Source: Candidatus Aerophobota bacterium
GTDB taxonomy: Bacteria > Aerophobota > Aerophobia > Aerophobales > JAGHCO01
Reading direction: 5' to 3'
Assembly (NCBI GenBank): GCA_021160405.1
Contig: JAGHCO010000162.1
Location: forward strand, 1 to 9,348
Length of the DNA stretch: 9,348 bases
Positions 6,749-9,348 of this stretch are shown piece after piece. The notes beneath the pieces were generated by a model. It was not told the DNA's origin, searched no databases, and worked only from the letters and a program-made list of their open reading frames with translations. A program made the translations under genes and the position numbers. How positions within the stretch are numbered: the stretch's first letter is position 1; each line of letters begins with the position of its first letter.

Positions 6749-8617
6749 ACAGAACTGGACTTGTGGAACTACCACATCCGGCTCTTCAACAATGTATCTC
6801 TTTCTCGAGGACAAGGTATAGGTTAAGTGATATATCCTTGGCTTGGGTAAAGGGTTATACTGAAGAAACCTGTAGAACTGTGTCCAGTTATAACTTTTCT
6901 TTTGACTTCTCCTGTTCATCCATTTGAAGGTAAGTCTTATAGCCCTTTTGTAGAATGCATTCATCTTTAGCATATTCCCGCTTATTCCATAGTAGTTGTA
7001 GTGACCAAGTAGCTTTAGCCTGAGAATTTGCCACCACTCCTTTAACTCTATCAGATTACAGGTATCCTTTAACCACCCATTTAGCTCTTTTATTCTCTGC
7101 CTGAATTTTGCCTTAGCTGTTTTCCGCCCTACCCTAAAGTGACCTTTTCTTGTCCTTGTGCAGTAATGAGTGAATCCGAGGAAATCAAAAGTTTTAAGCT
7201 TCTTGCCTTTCCCGTGAGTACTAAGCCAGGGGTAGCGACCAAATGGAATTATCCTGCTTTTCTCCTTAGATATTTTGAGTCCAGATCTACTTAGCCTTTC
7301 TCTTAAAGCTTTTCCAAATGCTCTTGCATCAGATATCTTTTGAAAACCAACCACAAAATCATCACAGTAACGAATAAGCTTACAAAACCCTATAGCTTCT
7401 CTTTTTACCACTTTCTCAAACCACATATCCAAACAGTAGTGAAGGTAGATGTTGGCAAGAAGGGGACTTAGTATCCCACCCTGAGGCGTCCCATTATCTA
7501 CCTGGTGGTATTTTCCTTCCTCCATTACCTCTTGTCTTAGGAGACGTCCTATGAGTCTTAGGATATTTGGGTCAGCTATCCTTTTTCTTAGAAGTTTCAT
7601 TAGGCACTTGTGATTTACTGTATCAAAAAACTTTTCAATATCCATATCCACTATATAATTAACTGGTTTTCCCATTACCACCTTATCCAAAACATCCAGA
7701 GCCTGATGACAGTTTCTTCCCGGCCTGAAGCCATAGGATACATCCAGAAAATCCACCTCGAAGATCGCTTCAAGGATTCTCTTTAACTCCATCTGGACAA
7801 TTTTATCTTCCACAATTGGTATACCTAAGGGTCTTTTCCCCTTTTTAGGTTTTGGGATATAAACCCTTCTTACTGGCTGAGGTCTGTAGCGTTTGCTTTT
7901 CAATCTTTCCACCAAATCCTTGAGGTTCTCCTCCAGGTTTCCCCTATACTCTTTAACCCTCACCCTATCTACTCCAGGAGCTTCGTTCTTCTTTAGCTCC
8001 CAGAAACATTCTTTGAGAAAATCCAAAGTTAAGATGTGAGCTAATGAGGTAAACCTAAGCTGTGGATTTTCTCTTGCTCGGAAAGAGAGGGAGGAAAGTT
8101 TTGTTGACTTCCTTTTTCCACCTCTGAGTGTGGAGGAAGTGTCCCTTCCCTCCCAAAACACTGCTGCCAACCCCTTTGCTCTCCAGGCATTGCCCTGCTT
8201 CTTAGCTCGTATGGGTTGGTCCGACTCCCATAGCATCATTTGGACTTCCTTACCGTGTGTAGGCTTGGTAGTCCATACCCCATTTTGGGGAATGCTACGG
8301 GTCTCCCGAGTTCCCACGCTGTCCTTTTCTCCTTGTGCCCCGGCCTTAGACCCCGGGGAAGTAGCTACTTCCTTGCCTTTAACGAAGGTAGCTATACTGC
8401 CTTCCAAGAAATGAAGCTTGTCGGCTTTCCCGATGATGGCTATTTCGGGACTCAATACCTTCAGCTTATCGCTTGCGGCCCAAGGATTCCCTCCCTTTGG
8501 CTTCACACGGTTTGTTACCTTGCCGTATGCAGAGTTTGGTATCAGGGTGGTGGCTGGCCTTTCCCTGAGTTGGATTCCCTTCTCCTTAAAATCTTTAAAC
8601 AGCTCAAGTTGTTTCAT
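6737..8617 (-). CDS. ltrA: Group II intron reverse transcriptase/maturase
   Basis: 626 residues. The RT core runs from ~185 to ~485: RT1-2 with YIPKPKKGKRPLGIP and VSYGFRPGRNCHQAL, the first catalytic aspartate in VDMDIEKFFD (D324), GTPQGGILSPLLANIYL (376-392), and the active site RYCDDF with D419/D420, where YCDD replaces the usual YADD. RT7 is TFDFLGFTHYC (~477-487). The maturase/thumb domain follows to ~600 with ELKEWWQILRLKLLGHY and NYYGISGN. There is no HNH endonuclease. Residues 1-184 match no protein domain I recognise and are translated from the RNA expected to form domains I-III; the last ~16 residues are translated from domains V and VI. Start ATG 8617 follows AAGGAGG with 7 nt spacing. 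An alternative start is M127/M128 behind AAGGAA. It should promote splicing and target-primed retrohoming. Confidence 0.93.
   Translation of the reverse strand: MKQLELFKDFKEKGIQLRERPATTLIPNSAYGKVTNRVKPKGGNPWAASDKLKVLSPEIAIIGKADKLHFLEGSIATFVKGKEVATSPGSKAGAQGEKDSVGTRETRSIPQNGVWTTKPTHGKEVQMMLWESDQPIRAKKQGNAWRAKGLAAVFWEGRDTSSTLRGGKRKSTKLSSLSFRARENPQLRFTSLAHILTLDFLKECFWELKKNEAPGVDRVRVKEYRGNLEENLKDLVERLKSKRYRPQPVRRVYIPKPKKGKRPLGIPIVEDKIVQMELKRILEAIFEVDFLDVSYGFRPGRNCHQALDVLDKVVMGKPVNYIVDMDIEKFFDTVNHKCLMKLLRKRIADPNILRLIGRLLRQEVMEEGKYHQVDNGTPQGGILSPLLANIYLHYCLDMWFEKVVKREAIGFCKLIRYCDDFVVGFQKISDARAFGKALRERLSRSGLKISKEKSRIIPFGRYPWLSTHGKGKKLKTFDFLGFTHYCTRTRKGHFRVGRKTAKAKFRQRIKELNGWLKDTCNLIELKEWWQILRLKLLGHYNYYGISGNMLKMNAFYKRAIRLTFKWMNRRSQKKSYNWTQFYRFLQYNPLPKPRIYHLTYTLSSRKRYIVEEPDVVVPQVQFCEGH
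6752..6784 (-). ncRNA. Group II intron domain V hairpin (33 nt, atypical)
   Basis: Read on the minus strand: GAGC pairs with GUUC (catalytic AGC triad at positions 2-4), then a C-A mismatch (5-29), then GGAU with GUCC. A two-nt AA bulge follows, then GUGG with CCAC and a five-nt UAGUU loop. This is the standard domain V plan, but it lacks the GNRA tetraloop, has one nucleotide fewer than the usual 34, and has the 5-29 mismatch. It lies inside the RT reading frame and encodes EPDVVVPQVQF. The three-nt linker UGU connects it to domain VI. Confidence 0.8.
8409..8414 (-). other. Candidate exon-binding site 1 (EBS1)
   Basis: UCAUUU lies in the eight-nt loop of the hairpin CAAG-CUUCAUUU-CUUG, at intron positions 261-266. 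It can pair with the six exon nucleotides AAAUGG before the splice site (five Watson-Crick pairs and one G-U), which include the GH31 start codon. Loop placement and distance from the 5' end suit domain I. It is inside the RT reading frame and encodes part of KLHFL. Confidence 0.55.
8509..8513 (-). other. Candidate exon-binding site 2 (EBS2)
   Basis: AAACC at intron positions 162-166 is complementary over five nt to GGUUU (8686-8682), two nucleotides upstream of the proposed IBS1. It lies upstream of EBS1, the expected order in domain I. Five pairs alone are weak evidence; the order and spacing add support. Confidence 0.4.
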
Positions 8618-8678
8618 TTATCACCCTCCTTGCGAAGGTCACCAACTGGACAGCGCAAGCTTTGCTCGGCGCACCCAT
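8604..8678 (-). CDS. 24-codon leader peptide read from host ATG in unspliced RNA
   Basis: In unspliced RNA, translation from the GH31 start (ATG 8678) enters the intron and gives MGAPSKACAVQLVTFARRVI then NETT, stopping at TGA 8606-8604. The RT start codon (8617) and its AAGGAGG (8631-8625) lie inside this frame, overlapping its end by 14 nt in another frame. This arrangement is typical of translational coupling and could feed ribosomes from the host start onto the RT gene. The peptide itself resembles nothing known to me and probably has no function of its own. Confidence 0.4.
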   Translation of the reverse strand: MGAPSKACAVQLVTFARRVINETT

Positions 8679-8690
8679 TTTAAACCTCCT
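8675..8690 (-). promoter_or_regulatory. Host GH31 ribosome binding site and start codon (exon 1)
   Basis: AGGAGG (8690-8685), TTTAAA, ATG (8678-8676) and one G (8675), directly followed by the intron 5' end. This is a textbook initiation region with 6 nt spacing. Joined to the sequence from 6699 downward it reads ATG GGG GAA AAC AAG, in frame with GH31. I read it as the original start of the glycosidase gene. Confidence 0.8.
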
Positions 8691-8712
8691 CTTTTTTGAA
8701 AAGCCAAAAAAG
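8691..8712 (-). repeat. 8-bp perfect inverted repeat before the GH31 ribosome binding site
   Basis: CTTTTTTG and CAAAAAAG flank a six-nt loop on the minus strand. The stem ends directly at the AGGAGG and 16 nt before the intron insertion point. Being A/U-rich it is only moderately stable and no U-tract follows it, so I do not call it a terminator. It could mark an mRNA processing or stability element, or contribute to target choice by the intron. Confidence 0.45.
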
Positions 8713-8763
8713 TTTTTATTAGACTTCAAGGAAATTGAGTTACGTTTTCAACCAAATAGAGCA

Positions 8764-9348
8764 TTATTTAAATCCTCTTAATTTTATCCCCTTCATCAAC
8801 TGCTCTCGGAAGATGATGAAAGCAATGAACACTGGAATAGACTGGAGGATAGCTGCTGCCATAGTCACGTTCCAGTCCAAAGTGGGAAACCCTTCTCGAT
8901 ATTCTCCTCCACAGTTGATTATCCACATCTGCAGTCGATATATGTATACTGAAAAGGGAAGGCTCTTCTCTTTAGTTAAGACAACTAAAGGCCACATAAA
9001 CTGGTTCCAGATTCCAGAAAAGGTAAAATAAGCTACTACAGCAAAGACCGGTTTAGATAAAGGGAGGATGATACGAGAAAAGATTCCTACCTCTGAAGCT
9101 CCATCTAAACGGGCAGCATTAATTAGGGAATCAGGGATACTATCAAAGTGACCTTTAAGAAGGAGAAAATTAAAACCACTAAAGAGGGCAGGGAAAATTA
9201 CTGCCCAGTAGGTATTAATAAAATTATGGTGAGGAAAGGGAATATTAGTAAAGGGGATATTGGGAATAGATTTAGAAGCAAAAGGAAAATGTTTTAAAAG
9301 TAAGTAGGTAGGAATAAGGGATATTTCATAAGGAATTAACATTGTAGA
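8764..9348 (-). CDS. Sugar ABC transporter permease, MalG/UgpE type (5' end outside the window)
   Basis: The last ~194 residues of an inner-membrane permease of the carbohydrate uptake (CUT1) ABC family. The cytoplasmic EAA loop is clear in INAARLDGASEVGIFSRIIL followed by PLSKPVF; this loop docks on the ATPase. Hydrophobic segments include INTYWAVIFPALFSGFNFLLL, VFAVVAYFTFSGIWNQFMW and MAAAILQSIPVFIAFIIF, and the C-terminus KGIKLRGFK is typical. The frame is open through the window edge, so the ATG at 9342 is internal; about 90 residues are missing. The loop after the first visible membrane segment is longer than usual and holds two NIPF units (PNIPFTNIPFPHHNFIN). It ends 85 nt before the GH31 start codon and is probably in the same operon, importing the sugar that GH31 cleaves. 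Confidence 0.92.
   Translation of the reverse strand, partial: STMLIPYEISLIPTYLLLKHFPFASKSIPNIPFTNIPFPHHNFINTYWAVIFPALFSGFNFLLLKGHFDSIPDSLINAARLDGASEVGIFSRIILPLSKPVFAVVAYFTFSGIWNQFMWPLVVLTKEKSLPFSVYIYRLQMWIINCGGEYREGFPTLDWNVTMAAAILQSIPVFIAFIIFREQLMKGIKLRGFK

Larger units (their letters stand above)
6700..8674 (-). mobile_element. Complete group II intron inserted after the GH31 start codon
   Basis: About 1975 nt. The 5' end GUGCGCC (8674) matches the group II GUGYG consensus. The 3' end is CUACUCGAC (6708-6700), ending in AC (consensus AY). Just inside the 5' end is the hairpin GCGC-CG-AGC-AAA-GCU-U-GCGC. Domain V is at 6784-6752 and domain VI at 6748-6703, with bulged A6706. Removing this segment joins ATGG (8678-8675) to GGGAAAAC (from 6699) and restores the GH31 frame exactly, which supports both boundaries. 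The intron encodes its own RT/maturase with no endonuclease domain. Unlike textbook introns, where the ORF sits in domain IV, the reading frame starts 58 nt into the intron and ends within domain VI. No flanking target-site duplication is visible, as expected for retrohoming. Whether it still splices is unproven. Confidence 0.87.

Noticed and set aside
6737..6784. First impression that the RT gene has no room for domains V and VI and must be a freestanding or 3'-truncated element.
   Set aside because: Domain V proved to lie inside the last codons of the ORF, and domain VI overlaps both the RT stop and the GH31 start; the restored GH31 frame confirms a complete intron.
8130..8699. Long plus-strand open frames opposite the first part of the RT gene.
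   Set aside because: They lie antisense to a region constrained by intron RNA structure and RT coding, show no domain pattern, and have no convincing ribosome binding site.

Overview
The window is a carbohydrate-use locus from a bacterium. Every supported gene lies on the minus strand, so transcription runs from the high-coordinate end to the low one. Strong AGGAGG-type ribosome binding sites, a binding-protein-dependent sugar ABC permease, a family 31 glycosidase, a sugar isomerase/epimerase and a group II intron all point to Bacteria. The AT-rich sequence would suit an anaerobic saccharolytic lineage or an uncultured candidate phylum, but I cannot name the phylum from the sequence.

Layout in transcription order: (1) >9348-8764, the 3' part of a MalG/UgpE-like sugar ABC permease. 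(2) 8712-8675, a small inverted repeat, an AGGAGG site and a start codon followed by one G. (3) 8674-6700, a group II intron of about 1975 nt carrying a reverse transcriptase/maturase (8617-6737). (4) 6712-4496, a GH31 glycosidase whose present start codon lies inside intron domain VI. (5) 4514-4092, the C-terminal third of a DegT-type aminotransferase, with its 5' end missing. (6) 4020-3211, an intact TIM-barrel sugar phosphate isomerase/epimerase. (7) 3121-2407, the head of a PHP-domain gene joined out of frame to the tail of a HAD phosphatase gene, plus a further frameshift. (8) 2191-103, a roughly 700-codon (alpha/alpha)6-type glycosidase gene broken by three frameshifts and one nonsense codon. 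The 215 nt at 2192-2406 and the last 102 nt hold nothing I can support.

The standout is the intron. Its ends can be read from the sequence: GTGCG at 8674 and ...CUACUCGAC at 6700. Between them are a domain V hairpin (6784-6752) and a domain VI hairpin (6748-6703) with a bulged adenosine at 6706, seven nucleotides from the 3' end. The insertion point lies just after ATG-G of the glycosidase gene. Removing the intron gives ATG GGG GAA AAC..., exactly in frame with the GH31 gene and behind its own AGGAGG. Domain VI itself carries a second AGGAGG in its apical loop and an AUG in its helix, in the same GH31 frame. The glycosidase can therefore apparently be translated from both spliced and unspliced RNA, with two different N-termini. 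The candidate exon-binding sites match the host Shine-Dalgarno/start region, so the intron looks suited to translation-initiation sites. The RT reading frame also covers almost the whole intron, including the RNA region that should fold as domains I-III and V.

Functionally, the live genes (permease, GH31, epimerase) suggest uptake and breakdown of an alpha-linked glycan or glycoside. Around them an older, larger sugar-metabolism operon is decaying: the aminotransferase, PHP, HAD and second glycosidase genes are all truncated or broken.
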